A stretch of DNA of 44,106 nucleotides from Staphylococcus petrasii (GCF_002902565.1 NZ_PPRC01000060.1:1-44106), one strand, 5' to 3'. Counted from the first letter of the stretch, positions 6,827 to 15,901 are shown. Program-made: numbers and translations. Notes: generated by a model not told the origin, from the sequence alone.

Positions 6827-8206
6827 GAAACAGCGACCATAATTAACTTAGTAGTATTTTTTCTATTAATTGCACTTACTACAGTATTTGTAGGTTCAGA
6901 GTTTGCTTTAGTAAAGGTACGTTCAACTCGAATTGAACAATTAGCTGATGAAGGTAACGGTAGTGCAAAGATTGTTAAAAAAATGATTGCCAATTTAGAC
7001 TATTATTTATCAGCATGTCAATTAGGTATTACAGTTACATCTTTAGGATTAGGTTGGTTAGGTGAACCAACGTTTGAGAAATTGATGCATCCGTTATTCG
7101 ATTTACTTCATTTACCTGATGCATTAACAACAACAATTTCATTTGTTATCTCATTCATTGTTGTAACATATTTACATGTTGTTTTAGGTGAATTAGCACC
7201 TAAATCTTTAGCAATTCAACATACAGAGAAATTAGCATTAACATATGCTAGACCTTTATATTATTTCGGAAATATCATGAAACCATTAATCTGGTTAATG
7301 AATGGTTCTGCTCGCGTCATTATTAGAATGTTAGGTGTAGATCCAGATGCTCAAACTGATGCGATGTCAGAAGAAGAAATAAAAATTATTATTAACAATA
7401 GTTATAATGGTGGGGAAATTAACCAAACAGAGCTTAACTATATGCAAAATATCTTTTCATTCGATGAAAGACATGCGAAAGATATCATGGTACCTCGTAC
7501 ACAATTAGTGACATTAAATGAGCCATTTAACGTGGATGAATTATTACAAACAATTAAAGAGCATCAATTTACACGTTATCCAATTACAGAAGATGGCGAT
7601 AAAGACCATATTAAAGGGTTTATTAACGTGAAAGAATTCTTAACTGAATATGCATCAGGTAAGACAATTAAGATTGCTAATTATATTCATGAGTTACCAA
7701 TGATTTCGGAAACAACGCGTATCAGCGATGCTTTAGTGAGAATGCAACGTGAACATGTTCATATTAGTTTAATTATCGATGAATATGGTGGTACTGCTGG
7801 TATCTTAACGATGGAAGATATTCTTGAAGAAATTGTTGGTGAAATCAGAGATGAGTTTGACGATGACGAAGTAAACGATATCGTTAAACTTGAAGACGAT
7901 ACGTACCAAATCAATGGACGTGTCCTTTTAGATGATTTAAACGAACAGTTTGGTATTGAATTTGAAGATTCAGAAGATATCGATACAATTGGTGGTTGGT
8001 TACAAGCTCACAACACTAATTTACAAGTGGATGATCATATTGATACCGAATATGATCGTTGGATTATTTCTGAAATGGACAATCATCAATTAGTTTGGGT
8101 TATTCTAAAATATCAATTTCTTGAAACTAGATCAACGATTGATGATGAAGACGATGAAGATAATCAAGACCATAAACATAAGCATAAACAAGATGCTGAT
8201 GAATAA
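6824..8206 (+). CDS. mpfA: Magnesium exporter of the CNNM/CorC family (MpfA)
   Basis: A 460-residue membrane protein. The N-terminal DUF21/CNNM transmembrane domain (about residues 1-200) has the usual blocks SACQLGITVTSLGLGWLGEP and HVVLGELAPKSLAIQ. A CBS-domain pair follows (about 215-340), then a CorC_HlyC domain (about 350-435), and a charged tail rich in Asp, Glu, His and Lys. CorC proteins bind Mg-ATP in the CBS pair and move Mg2+ out of the cell; the S. aureus gene at this place is MpfA, needed for high-magnesium tolerance. The start codon is TTG, placed directly after an in-frame stop. It is single and ends in a terminator. Older annotations call such proteins hemolysins, which is not supported. 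Confidence 0.9.
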   Translation: METATIINLVVFFLLIALTTVFVGSEFALVKVRSTRIEQLADEGNGSAKIVKKMIANLDYYLSACQLGITVTSLGLGWLGEPTFEKLMHPLFDLLHLPDALTTTISFVISFIVVTYLHVVLGELAPKSLAIQHTEKLALTYARPLYYFGNIMKPLIWLMNGSARVIIRMLGVDPDAQTDAMSEEEIKIIINNSYNGGEINQTELNYMQNIFSFDERHAKDIMVPRTQLVTLNEPFNVDELLQTIKEHQFTRYPITEDGDKDHIKGFINVKEFLTEYASGKTIKIANYIHELPMISETTRISDALVRMQREHVHISLIIDEYGGTAGILTMEDILEEIVGEIRDEFDDDEVNDIVKLEDDTYQINGRVLLDDLNEQFGIEFEDSEDIDTIGGWLQAHNTNLQVDDHIDTEYDRWIISEMDNHQLVWVILKYQFLETRSTIDDEDDEDNQDHKHKHKQDADE

Positions 8207-8213
8207 ACTATCT

Positions 8214-8250
8214 GACACTTGGGTACTAAAACCTAAGTGTCTTTATTTTT
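8214..8250 (+). terminator. Intrinsic terminator after mpfA
   Basis: GACACTTGGGT (8214-8224) pairs with ACCTAAGTGTC (8231-8241) through one G-U pair. A T-rich tail follows. Confidence 0.9.
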
Positions 8251-8308
8251 ATACATATCCCGTATAAAGTTATAATAATTTTAAGAAGAAAATAGAGGAG
8301 AGTAAATC

Positions 8309-9148
8309 ATGGTTAACGATACACAATTATTAGACAATGGTTATCCTATGCCTAAAGTAGGTTTAGGTGTTTATAAAGTTACTGAAGATGAAATGGAAAC
8401 AGCGATTCAAGCTGCGATAGAAGATGGTTATCGTGCATTTGATACAGCTTATTTCTATGGAAATGAACAAGCGTTAGGTAAAGCACTTAAAAATAGTGGC
8501 GTTCCACGCGAGGATTTATTTATTACATCTAAATTATGGAATGATTATCAAGGTTATGAAAGTACATTAGATTATTTTAATAAGTCATTAGAGAACTTAG
8601 GCGTTGATTACTTAGATTTATATTTAATTCATTGGCCTTGTGAAAAAGATGATTTATATATTGAATCATATAAAGCGCTAGAAAAGCTATATGAAGAAGG
8701 TAAGGTAAAGGCAATTGGTGTTTGTAACTTTAAAGAACATCATTTAGAAAAATTAATGGCTGCTACTGATATTGTGCCTCATATTAATCAAATTGAAGTA
8801 CATCCTTTTTTTAATCAACAAGAGCTTCAAGACTACTGTGATAAACATGATATTGTAGTCACAGCTTGGATGCCACTAATGCGTAATAGAGGTTTATTCG
8901 ACGATCCAGTTATTACTAAATTAGCAGAACAATATGATAAAACGCCTGCGCAAATTATATTGAGATGGCATTTAGCTCATAATCGTATCGTGATTCCGAA
9001 ATCTAAGACGCCTTCACGTATTCGTGAAAATCACGATATCTTTGATTTTAATTTAGAATTGACTGAGATAGCTGAAATAGATAGCTTAAATAAAAATGCA
9101 CGCCAAGGTAAGGACCCTGATGACGTTAATATTGGGGATTTAAAATAG
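8309..9148 (+). CDS. Aldo/keto reductase
   Basis: A 279-residue soluble NADPH-dependent oxidoreductase with the (beta/alpha)8 aldo/keto reductase fold. The catalytic tetrad is complete: Asp45 and Tyr50 in FDTAYFYG, Lys75 in ITSKLWND and His108 in YLIHWP. The IPKS motif that binds the coenzyme phosphate (VIPKSKTPSRIREN) is near the end. The size matches the 2,5-diketo-gluconate reductase/YtbE branch. The true substrate cannot be read from sequence; reactive aldehydes such as methylglyoxal are usual for the family. AGAGGAG precedes the ATG. The gene lies alone between mpfA and the glycosyltransferase, in the same order as in S. aureus. No clear terminator follows it. Confidence 0.93.
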   Translation: MVNDTQLLDNGYPMPKVGLGVYKVTEDEMETAIQAAIEDGYRAFDTAYFYGNEQALGKALKNSGVPREDLFITSKLWNDYQGYESTLDYFNKSLENLGVDYLDLYLIHWPCEKDDLYIESYKALEKLYEEGKVKAIGVCNFKEHHLEKLMAATDIVPHINQIEVHPFFNQQELQDYCDKHDIVVTAWMPLMRNRGLFDDPVITKLAEQYDKTPAQIILRWHLAHNRIVIPKSKTPSRIRENHDIFDFNLELTEIAEIDSLNKNARQGKDPDDVNIGDLK

Positions 9149-9300
9149 TCTTTTCCATTTAAATTTGTGAGTTAAAAATACATTTTTGTTGATTTAATAC
9201 AATTATTATTTTTTATTTGTTAATTACATAGTTTTAGGTAGAATATTTATTAATTTTATTGATAAAATAATATTAAGAATGTAGAAAAGGATGTAATTGA

Positions 9301-10299
9301 ATGAAAATCAGAGTCATTGTGCCTTGCTTTAACGAAGGTGAAGTCGTAGCGAAGACCTACGACAAATTGACTGAAATTTTGATGGAAGATAGTGTGGTTA
9401 AAGATTATAGCTATGACCTATTATTTATTGATGATGGAAGTAAAGATGATACCATTGATCACATCCAAAACTTAGCAGCCACAGATAAGCACGTTAAGTA
9501 TATTTCTTTCAGTCGAAATTTTGGAAAAGAATCAGCAATGATTGCTGGTTTTCAGCATAGTGTAGATTTTGATGCTGTAGTAATGATCGATGGAGATTTA
9601 CAACATCCTCCAGAGTTTATTCCCAAAATGATCGATGGCTATTTAGAAGGTTATGACCAAGTAATAGCGCAACGTGACCGTACGGGAGAGAATTTTGCGA
9701 GAAAATCAATGACGAAACTATACTATAAATTGATTAATAGCTTTGTAGAGGATATTAAATTTATCGATGGTGTCGGTGACTTTAGATTATTAAGTCAACG
9801 TGCTGTAAAATCAATCGCTTCTTTAAAAGAGTATAATCGCTTTTCAAAAGGATTATTTGAATGGATAGGCTATAATACTAAAATCTTCACTTATAAAAAT
9901 GTAGAACGTGAAGCGGGACAATCGAAATGGACGTTCACTAAATTATTGAATTATGGTATCGACGGTTTAATCTCTTTCAATAACAAACCTTTAAGAGCAA
10001 TGATTTATCTTGGGATGTTTGTATTTGGTTTAAGTATTGTATATATTCTTTATTTATTAATTGGGATTATGGTGAATGGAATCAATAACCCTGGATACTT
10101 CACAACGATTGCTGCAGTATTATTGTTAGGTGGCATTCAATTGATTTCAATAGGAATTGTGGGCGAATACATTGGTCGTATTTATTATGAAGTGAAACAA
10201 CGACCTAAATATATCGTTCAAGCTTCCAATTTGGAACCAACTTTTGAAAATGATGGCGTCACACAACATCAAGAGCGCGAAAAAGAAAACGTTCATTAA
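9301..10299 (+). CDS. Membrane-anchored family 2 glycosyltransferase, CsbB-like
   Basis: A 332-residue GT2 enzyme of the DPM1/GtrB type. The cytoplasmic domain has IVPCFNEGE at the N-terminus, the first acidic motif DDGSKDD (about 44-50) and the metal-binding DGDLQHPPEF (97-106). Two hydrophobic helices follow between about residues 230 and 290, then a polar tail. Relatives load a sugar from a nucleotide donor onto undecaprenyl phosphate for later decoration of wall or lipoteichoic polymers; CsbB of Bacillus and the S. aureus homologue at this locus are of this type. The acceptor here is inference. No flippase or polymer-modifying partner is next to it. The gene ends in a bidirectional terminator. 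Confidence 0.88.
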   Translation: MKIRVIVPCFNEGEVVAKTYDKLTEILMEDSVVKDYSYDLLFIDDGSKDDTIDHIQNLAATDKHVKYISFSRNFGKESAMIAGFQHSVDFDAVVMIDGDLQHPPEFIPKMIDGYLEGYDQVIAQRDRTGENFARKSMTKLYYKLINSFVEDIKFIDGVGDFRLLSQRAVKSIASLKEYNRFSKGLFEWIGYNTKIFTYKNVEREAGQSKWTFTKLLNYGIDGLISFNNKPLRAMIYLGMFVFGLSIVYILYLLIGIMVNGINNPGYFTTIAAVLLLGGIQLISIGIVGEYIGRIYYEVKQRPKYIVQASNLEPTFENDGVTQHQEREKENVH

Positions 10300-10316
10300 C
10301 GTTAAATAGTAAATAT

Positions 10317-10359
10317 AAAAATGCTTGAAGAACACATTGAGGAGTCTTCAAGCATTTTT
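10317..10359. terminator. Bidirectional terminator between convergent genes
   Basis: A perfect 15-bp stem (10317-10331 with 10345-10359) is flanked by A and T runs. It serves the glycosyltransferase on the plus strand. On the minus strand its edge touches the stop codon of the membrane protein gene. Confidence 0.9.
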
Positions 10360-10972
10360 ACATTTGTTTAGATATATTGCGTTGCGATTGTATTGATTTC
10401 AACTGCCATAGAATATAAACACCAAATAACAAGTAAATAATTACAAATACGTACCAAAATGGTGTTAAAAGTGTAAGCAATACAATCGAAATAATGATAA
10501 TGACGTGACCAGTCATAAATGGATGTTTAATTTTTCTAAGTAATTTAATACGTTGAAGCTCATTTGTATTAAAAGTAGCTGAGAAAATAATTACAGCCCC
10601 GATAATAAAAATAGTTGGTGCAAGATAAGGAACTGACATATACACAGAATGATCACTTGTTCCAAATGTTATAAATAAAGAACAACTAATAATAATTGCG
10701 AATATAAGTGCAATAGATTTATATTCTTTAATGATAAAAGTATAGCCTTTAATTTTTAAATAATATTGGAGTCCTAACCAACATAAGAAAAACACAATTG
10801 AACATAACGTTATAAAATTAAACTTTTCAATGACAATAATATTAATAAAAGCGTTAATAGTAATAGCAATTAATACGGAGCTAAACTTAAGCTGTTTAAA
10901 ACGATGTCGATATAAGTCGAAACCGAAAATGCCAAGCACAATGGCAATGTTAATTAATACATAAATAATCAT
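10358..10972 (-). CDS. Hypothetical polytopic membrane protein
   Basis: A 204-residue protein that I do not recognise. It is almost wholly hydrophobic, with about seven membrane helices (roughly residues 2-20, 28-47, 52-70, 84-103, 112-131, 150-167 and 170-188). Short basic loops such as RHRFKQLK and RIKLLRKIKHP suggest cytoplasmic sides. There are no conserved acidic pairs or ATP motifs that would hint at a transporter or enzyme. TAGGAG lies 6-7 bases before the ATG. In S. aureus the sae operon is, as I recall, next to the glycosyltransferase at this place; this protein is longer than SaeQ and has more helices, so I do not equate them. Confidence 0.75.
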   Translation of the reverse strand: MIIYVLINIAIVLGIFGFDLYRHRFKQLKFSSVLIAITINAFINIIVIEKFNFITLCSIVFFLCWLGLQYYLKIKGYTFIIKEYKSIALIFAIIISCSLFITFGTSDHSVYMSVPYLAPTIFIIGAVIIFSATFNTNELQRIKLLRKIKHPFMTGHVIIIISIVLLTLLTPFWYVFVIIYLLFGVYILWQLKSIQSQRNISKQM

Positions 10973-11075
10973 GTTGTACTCCTATCACACTTAGTTCATT
11001 AGAATATTATAGCAATTTAAACAAACTTAATCATTTCAAAACACTCAATAAATATTTACTTACTATAATATTATA

Positions 11076-11792
11076 TTAAACGCCTTTTTTATTACTCCAT
11101 AATAACGTGTGTAGTTGTGGTAAAACATATACATGGTTCATATCGTTACTTTGCATGACTGTATCAACTAATGCTTCATAACGTTCTAATAATTTTTCAG
11201 TATGATTTGCGACATCATCATCTAAATAAGGGTTGCCTACTTGTAAATAGAAAGGAATAGTAGGGTAGCGATGATGAATCATCTTCGCGAACTCGTAATC
11301 TTTATCATCGAAAATGACAACTTTTAAATTTAACGACTCATGGACACATTGTTCAATCACGCTATCTAAAATGTCTAGATTTGGCGTCATAGTAGAACTA
11401 GGTGGTTTAGGACTAATCGTTAAATCATCAATTTGAGTCATCCACGGTTGGAACTTACTGCCTTGTGTTTCTAAAGCAGTATAAATATTTTTCTCTTCAA
11501 ATAAATCAACTAAATCTTGAATGCCTTTAATTAAAGCTGGGTTACCACCTGAAATAGTGACATGATCGAAATGGTCGCCCCCAACTTCACGCAATTGATC
11601 ATAGATTTCTTCAGCAGTCATCAATTGAATGTCTTCTTTAGCACTACCATCCCACGTAAAGGCTGAATCACACCAGCTACAACGATAATCACATCCTGCT
11701 GTGCGCACGAACATTGTTTTACGTCCAATGACACGACCCTCACCTTGGATAGTAGGGCCGAATATCTCTAATACCGGAATTTTAGCTGCCAT
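11076..11792 (-). CDS. queE: 7-carboxy-7-deazaguanine synthase
   Basis: A 238-residue radical SAM enzyme that contracts 6-carboxy-tetrahydropterin to 7-carboxy-7-deazaguanine in queuosine synthesis. The cluster cysteines are Cys34, Cys38 and Cys41 in GCDYRCSWCD, with the CX3CX2C spacing expected for the Gram-positive type. TISGGNPAL is the SAM-binding glycine motif. It is the last gene of queC-queD-queE; its ATG shares one base with the queD stop (TAATG). No clear terminator follows. Confidence 0.96.
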   Translation of the reverse strand: MAAKIPVLEIFGPTIQGEGRVIGRKTMFVRTAGCDYRCSWCDSAFTWDGSAKEDIQLMTAEEIYDQLREVGGDHFDHVTISGGNPALIKGIQDLVDLFEEKNIYTALETQGSKFQPWMTQIDDLTISPKPPSSTMTPNLDILDSVIEQCVHESLNLKVVIFDDKDYEFAKMIHHRYPTIPFYLQVGNPYLDDDVANHTEKLLERYEALVDTVMQSNDMNHVYVLPQLHTLLWSNKKGV

Positions 11793-12211
11793 TATTTAAA
11801 CTCCTTAGGACGATAAACTACATAACTAGACGGCGTTTCACGCAAATACACTTGAACGCAGTGCGGTTGATTATCGTAAGTTTGTAAATGTGATTCGACA
11901 ATGTCATAAATCGTTTGTGCTACGATTTCAGTTGAAGGACTTTTACCTTTAAACTGAGGTAAATCATTTAATAAATAATGATCAAATTGGTCGTGAATCA
12001 GTTTTTTTAAATCACTAAAATTAATTAAAAAGCCGTTATGATCTAACGTATCGCCAGCAATTGTTAAATTAACAAAGTAAGTATGGCCATGGGTTCTCAT
12101 ACATTTGCCAGCATCTTCACTTGGAATGAAATGCGCAGCTGAAAAGTTAAAGTCTTTGTTTAATTCAAAACTGTAAGGATGATTTACTTGTGGATAGATT
12201 TGTTGAAACAT
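11792..12211 (-). CDS. queD: 6-carboxy-5,6,7,8-tetrahydropterin synthase
   Basis: A 139-residue enzyme of the 6-pyruvoyl-tetrahydropterin synthase fold that converts 7,8-dihydroneopterin triphosphate to 6-carboxy-tetrahydropterin. Zinc ligands His27 (FSAAHF), His41 and His43 (HGHTY) are present, and Cys37 is the catalytic cysteine. It follows queC by one base and overlaps queE by one, so the three are translated from one message. Confidence 0.95.
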   Translation of the reverse strand: MFQQIYPQVNHPYSFELNKDFNFSAAHFIPSEDAGKCMRTHGHTYFVNLTIAGDTLDHNGFLINFSDLKKLIHDQFDHYLLNDLPQFKGKSPSTEIVAQTIYDIVESHLQTYDNQPHCVQVYLRETPSSYVVYRPKEFK

Positions 12212-12212
12212 A

Positions 12213-12884
12213 TTATTTCGCTCCTTTAGTTTCTAAATATTGTTCAAGACCACGTTGACGTAGTTTGCATGCTGGGCATTCTCCACAGCCGTCGCCAACA
12301 ATGCCGTTATAACAAGTTAATGTATTATAGCGAACGTAATCTAATACGCCTAATTCGTCGCTAAGTTCCCATGTTTGTGCTTTGTCTAACCACATTAATG
12401 GTGTGTGAATAACGAAATCTTTATCCATTGAAAGACTTAATGTTACATTCATAGATTTAATGAAGCTATCACGGCAGTCAGGATAGCCGGAGAAATCAGT
12501 TTCACATACGCCAGTGATAATGTGTTTGGCATTAAGTTGATATGCAAGCGCGCCAGCGAATGATAAGAATAATAAATTACGTGCAGGCACGAAAGTATTT
12601 GGAATACCATCTTCGCCAGTTTCAATGTCCATATCATGTTGTGTTAAAGCATTTGGAGTTAATTGAGACAATAATGACATATCAAGAACATGATGTTTTA
12701 ACCCTTGTTCCTTTGCGATTTGTTTTGCGACTTCTATTTCCGTATCGTGACGTTGCCCGTAATTAAACGTTACTAATTCTACATCTTTGAAATGCTTTTT
12801 AGCGTAAAATAAACACGTTGTGCTATCTTGACCTCCGCTAAATACTACAATTGCTTTGTCCTTATTTAAGGTTTGTTGCGTCAT
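12213..12884 (-). CDS. queC: 7-cyano-7-deazaguanine (preQ0) synthase
   Basis: A 223-residue ATP-dependent enzyme that turns 7-carboxy-7-deazaguanine and ammonia into preQ0. The PP-loop [10 protein letters not shown] is at residues 15-24. The C-terminal zinc site is visible in [25 protein letters not shown] lies 6-8 bases before the ATG. It is the first gene behind the preQ1 riboswitch, so the whole queCDE operon should fall when preQ1 is plentiful. The later gene queF is 21 kb away on the same strand. Confidence 0.97.
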   Translation of the reverse strand: MTQQTLNKDKAIVVFSGGQDSTTCLFYAKKHFKDVELVTFNYGQRHDTEIEVAKQIAKEQGLKHHVLDMSLLSQLTPNALTQHDMDIETGEDGIPNTFVPARNLLFLSFAGALAYQLNAKHIITGVCETDFSGYPDCRDSFIKSMNVTLSLSMDKDFVIHTPLMWLDKAQTWELSDELGVLDYVRYNTLTCYNGIVGDGCGECPACKLRQRGLEQYLETKGAK

Positions 12885-12960
12885 AATTATTCTCCTTTTG
12901 AAAAGATGATTAATAGTGGATTGCCGATAAATAACCTAGCCATCTTTTTTAAGGCAAAGA

Positions 12961-12992
12961 AAAAAGCCTATCTCTATAAAAAAGATAGACTT
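12961..12992 (-). terminator. Riboswitch-controlled terminator of queCDE
   Basis: On the minus strand, AGTCTATCT (12984-12992) pairs with AGATAGGCT (12965-12973) through one G-U pair, followed by a run of Ts (12961-12964 and on). It lies about 68 bases downstream of the preQ1 aptamer and before queC, so it is the likely off-state of the switch. Confidence 0.75.
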
Positions 12993-13059
12993 CTGAAATA
13001 TTAAAAATAAGTTAGTATAGCTACTTATTGTGTTTAAAAGGAAATATTTCTTTAAGTGT

Positions 13060-13095
13060 CTAGTTTTTTATAGAGGGTTTCAGCTAGGAACCTCT
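13060..13095 (-). ncRNA. preQ1-I riboswitch aptamer
   Basis: Read on the minus strand from 13095, AGAGGTTCCTAGCTGAAACC is followed by CTCTATAAAAAACTAG. This matches the class I preQ1 aptamer: stem AGAGG with CCTCT, a short C-containing loop, and the A-rich tail ATAAAAAACTA that folds back as a pseudoknot. It lies about 180 bases before queC. The family is known to bind preQ1 and, with the terminator downstream, to stop transcription of preQ0 synthesis genes. Confidence 0.93.
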
Positions 13096-13254
13096 GTCGA
13101 TTCATTTTTAGTACGCTAGTTAGATTAATATAATCAAACCGTAAAATCAAGTAATATTTCTAAATGTGAGTAAGGTAAGCCCTTACATTTTCGTGGTTAG
13201 AGAATTTATAATAAAATTGAAGAATATATTTGTTGGAAAGTTGGAGTAATCTCA

Positions 13255-13848
13255 ATGATAGTAGTAATAGATAATAAAGATTCATTTACATATAATTTAA
13301 TTGATTACATAAAAACTGAAACGACGTTACCACTTCAAGTTTACGAAGTAGATGACGTATCGATGGATAAGTTGTCCCAATTACAAATCGATGCCATAGT
13401 GATCTCACCAGGTCCAGGTAAACCAAGTGATTATCCTATTTTAAAGGAAGTCATGCAACATTATGAAGGCGAAATTCCTATCTTAGGCGTATGTTTAGGC
13501 TTTCAATTTATATTTGAATATTATGGGGGCCGTATTATTCATGGCACGAAACCAATACATGGCCATACGACTCGCTTAAATCATTCAGGTACCGGGATAT
13601 TTAAAGATTTACCGCAACAGTTTGAAGTCATGCGTTATCATTCGTTAATTGCTGATAAAGCGACACTGCCTTCTCAGTTACAGATAACTGCGTACAATGA
13701 AGAAGATATTCCAATGGCAATAGAACATAAATCATTGCCTATTTATGCAGTCCAATATCATCCAGAGTCTATTTTAAGTGAATATGGACATGAGCAATTA
13801 CGTCATTTTTTCTCGAAAGTAGGGTTAGTTAATGAATATCACATTTAA
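13255..13848 (+). CDS. pabA: Aminodeoxychorismate synthase, glutamine amidotransferase subunit
   Basis: A 197-residue class I glutamine amidotransferase that supplies ammonia to PabB. The triad is Cys80 in LGVCLGFQ, His169 and Glu171 in YHPES. DNKDSFTYNL at the N-terminus is typical of PabA/TrpG. Since the partners are PabB and PabC, it serves folate rather than tryptophan synthesis, although some bacteria share the subunit. A GGAG site lies 9 bases before the ATG. The gene overlaps pabB by 17 bases. Confidence 0.92.
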   Translation: MIVVIDNKDSFTYNLIDYIKTETTLPLQVYEVDDVSMDKLSQLQIDAIVISPGPGKPSDYPILKEVMQHYEGEIPILGVCLGFQFIFEYYGGRIIHGTKPIHGHTTRLNHSGTGIFKDLPQQFEVMRYHSLIADKATLPSQLQITAYNEEDIPMAIEHKSLPIYAVQYHPESILSEYGHEQLRHFFSKVGLVNEYHI

Positions 13849-14977
13849 TTATCGTTATTATATCAATCCTGATAACTATGAAACGCATCAATTATCCTTT
13901 GACACGTACGCGAATAAATCGCTAGCTTATTCATTAAATGATGTCGGGAATGTTGTTCGATTTGCGGAAAAGGAACAAAAACTAGGGCGCTACGTGGCAG
14001 TTTATTTAACTTATGAAGCGGCAGCTTATTTCAACAATAAAATGGCAACGTATCACCTTGAACATGATGATTTATATGCGGTAGCTTATAGTTTTAATGT
14101 GAAAGATGCTCAAGCGTCTTCATTGGAAAATGCGTCTAGCTATGTGCCAAAACACAATTTTACTTTTCAAGAAAGTGATGAACAAATGCGCTTGAAAATA
14201 CAACAAGTGCAAGCGGCCATTGTAGAAGGTGAAACGTATCAAGTAAACTACACGACGCGTTTAACGAGTGATATTCATTATCCCATTTCGGAATTATATG
14301 CGTATTTGACCCAAACAAATAATGGTGGTTATACGGCTTTATTAGATACGGAAGACATCCAAGTCGCTTCTATTTCACCAGAACTCTTTTTCCAAAAAGG
14401 AGAATTTAATGGAGAAAGTGATGTTATTGTGAGCAAGCCGATGAAAGGAACGATGCCTCGAAGCGCGGATAAAAAAGAAGATGTGCTCAATTACGAAACG
14501 CTACAAAATTCACTTAAAGACCGTGCAGAAAATGTGATGATTGTTGATTTATTGCGCAACGATATTTCAAGAATTTCTGAAACTGGCACAATTAAAGTCT
14601 ATAAGCCGTTTTTCATTGAAACGTATAAAACGGTATATCAAATGACGAGTATGGTCACAGGTCATTTAATTAATGAGACATCTTTACACGACATTTTAAA
14701 AGCACTATTCCCTTGTGGTTCTATTACTGGCGCGCCGAAACTTAATACTATGTCTTACATTAAATTATTAGAGATTGGACCACGTTCTATTTATTGTGGA
14801 TCAATTGGGCTAATGATGCCGGATGATAAAATGATATTTAACATTCCTATTCGCACATTAGAATATCGACAAGATAAGGCTGTTTATGGAGTAGGTGCAG
14901 GGATTACGATAGACTCTGTACCAGAAAATGAAGTGCAAGAGTTTCGTGATAAAACGAAGATATTGGAGATGTTATAA
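13832..14977 (+). CDS. pabB: Aminodeoxychorismate synthase component I
   Basis: A 381-residue chorismate-binding enzyme that makes 4-amino-4-deoxychorismate from chorismate with ammonia from PabA. The C-terminal chorismate-binding fold has SKPMKGTMPR, DLLRNDISRI and the signature GSITGAPK. The protein is short for the family (often 450 or more), because the N-terminal region is reduced; this compact form is usual in staphylococci. It overlaps pabA and touches pabC, so the three are one operon. Confidence 0.93.
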   Translation: MNITFNYRYYINPDNYETHQLSFDTYANKSLAYSLNDVGNVVRFAEKEQKLGRYVAVYLTYEAAAYFNNKMATYHLEHDDLYAVAYSFNVKDAQASSLENASSYVPKHNFTFQESDEQMRLKIQQVQAAIVEGETYQVNYTTRLTSDIHYPISELYAYLTQTNNGGYTALLDTEDIQVASISPELFFQKGEFNGESDVIVSKPMKGTMPRSADKKEDVLNYETLQNSLKDRAENVMIVDLLRNDISRISETGTIKVYKPFFIETYKTVYQMTSMVTGHLINETSLHDILKALFPCGSITGAPKLNTMSYIKLLEIGPRSIYCGSIGLMMPDDKMIFNIPIRTLEYRQDKAVYGVGAGITIDSVPENEVQEFRDKTKILEML

Positions 14978-15586
14978 ATGCAATTATTTGAAACCATGCG
15001 TCTTGAAAATGGCAAAATTCGACGATTTCAATATCATACCGCTCGATTAAAACAATCATGTGCACGTTTGGAGTTTTCATTTTCAGAGAGAGAATGGGAA
15101 CAATATGTAGAAAAAATAAAATCACAAAATTCAGAGGGCATATTTCGATTAAAAATTGAAATAGATAAAGAAGGACAATTATCACATATTATCAAACCAT
15201 TAATGGCCAAAAATGAATTTACGGCTGAATTTAAAGAAAGCGATGCTGCTTGTGCAAAAGAATATGTGATTAATAAAACGACGGAGCGTCAACATCTCGA
15301 CCACAATCATCGCACGGATTTAGTCTTACTGTATAGTGAGACGGGTAAAATCTTAGAATTTGATATTGGCAATATTATGATTGAAGAAAATGGCCAATAC
15401 TATACACCAAGTTATGAGGAAGACTTTCTATTAGGTTGCATGCGCCAAAGTTTAATTGATGCGCATAAATTATTGATTAAAGATTATAATAAAGATGAAT
15501 TAATTGAAAAACTACAGGCAAATAAGGTTCGAATCTATCTTTTAAACAGTTTGCGAGAGGTTGCCGAGGTTTCTATTTATATATAG
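14978..15586 (+). CDS. pabC: Aminodeoxychorismate lyase
   Basis: A 202-residue PLP enzyme of the fold-type IV (branched-chain aminotransferase) family, cleaving aminodeoxychorismate to p-aminobenzoate and pyruvate. N-terminal LFETMRLENGKIRRFQYH is characteristic, as is the DLVLLYSETGKILEFDIGN block. It is short compared with typical members (250-290). The ATG follows the pabB stop with no gap. The identification rests strongly on operon position. The lysine that binds PLP is probably in AKEYVINKTT, which I infer and did not align. Confidence 0.88.
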   Translation: MQLFETMRLENGKIRRFQYHTARLKQSCARLEFSFSEREWEQYVEKIKSQNSEGIFRLKIEIDKEGQLSHIIKPLMAKNEFTAEFKESDAACAKEYVINKTTERQHLDHNHRTDLVLLYSETGKILEFDIGNIMIEENGQYYTPSYEEDFLLGCMRQSLIDAHKLLIKDYNKDELIEKLQANKVRIYLLNSLREVAEVSIYI

Positions 15587-15650
15587 AATGTGAATGGAAG
15601 ATTGTCTAATAGAAATGATAAAAAATTCAAATGAAGTAATGGAGCGGATT

Positions 15651-15857
15651 ATGGTAATTGTATGGCTTGTAATCATCGTCGTGTTAAATATCTTGGGAAA
15701 ATGGCAAGCAAATCGTTATTTACAACGAAATGCTGTAATCAAAGCACGTCTTGTAGCAACTATAGTTGTGTTATTACAATGCTTGTGCGTTTACCTGTTT
15801 ATGAGAACGCTTATTCCGTATATCGTTGAATTTTTAAATATTTTTTATCATCATTAA
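15651..15857 (+). CDS. Small two-helix membrane protein
   Basis: A 68-residue protein with no recognised family. Two hydrophobic stretches (about residues 1-16 and 31-58) are separated by a basic segment, GKWQANRYLQRNAVIKAR, so both ends probably lie outside and the loop inside. ATG 15651 is chosen because GGAG lies six bases before it; the frame opens upstream at 15594 but that start has no ribosome site. It follows pabC by 64 bases and may be on the same message. Confidence 0.6.
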   Translation: MVIVWLVIIVVLNILGKWQANRYLQRNAVIKARLVATIVVLLQCLCVYLFMRTLIPYIVEFLNIFYHH

Positions 15858-15901
15858 AATAGAACGGCAATATTAAAATATAGTAAGTATGAGGTGGAGT
15901 T

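Larger units (their letters stand above)
12885..13254. promoter_or_regulatory. Intergenic region between queC and pabA
   Basis: A 370-base region between divergent operons. The left part is the queC leader: preQ1 aptamer, terminator and a further inverted repeat (AAAAGATG 12901-12908 with CATCTTTT 12941-12948) close to the queC ribosome site. The right part leads to pabA, with a possible -10 TATAAT at 13207-13212 and -35 TTACAT at 13183-13188 (18 bp). A short inverted repeat GTAAGG (13170-13175) with CCTTAC (13181-13186) overlaps that -35. A queC promoter on the minus strand was not clear. Confidence 0.5.

Noticed and set aside
15594..15650. Longer 87-residue form of the small membrane protein
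   Set aside because: The first ATG has no ribosome site, whereas ATG 15651 has GGAG at six bases. The extra residues are polar and would precede the membrane helix oddly.
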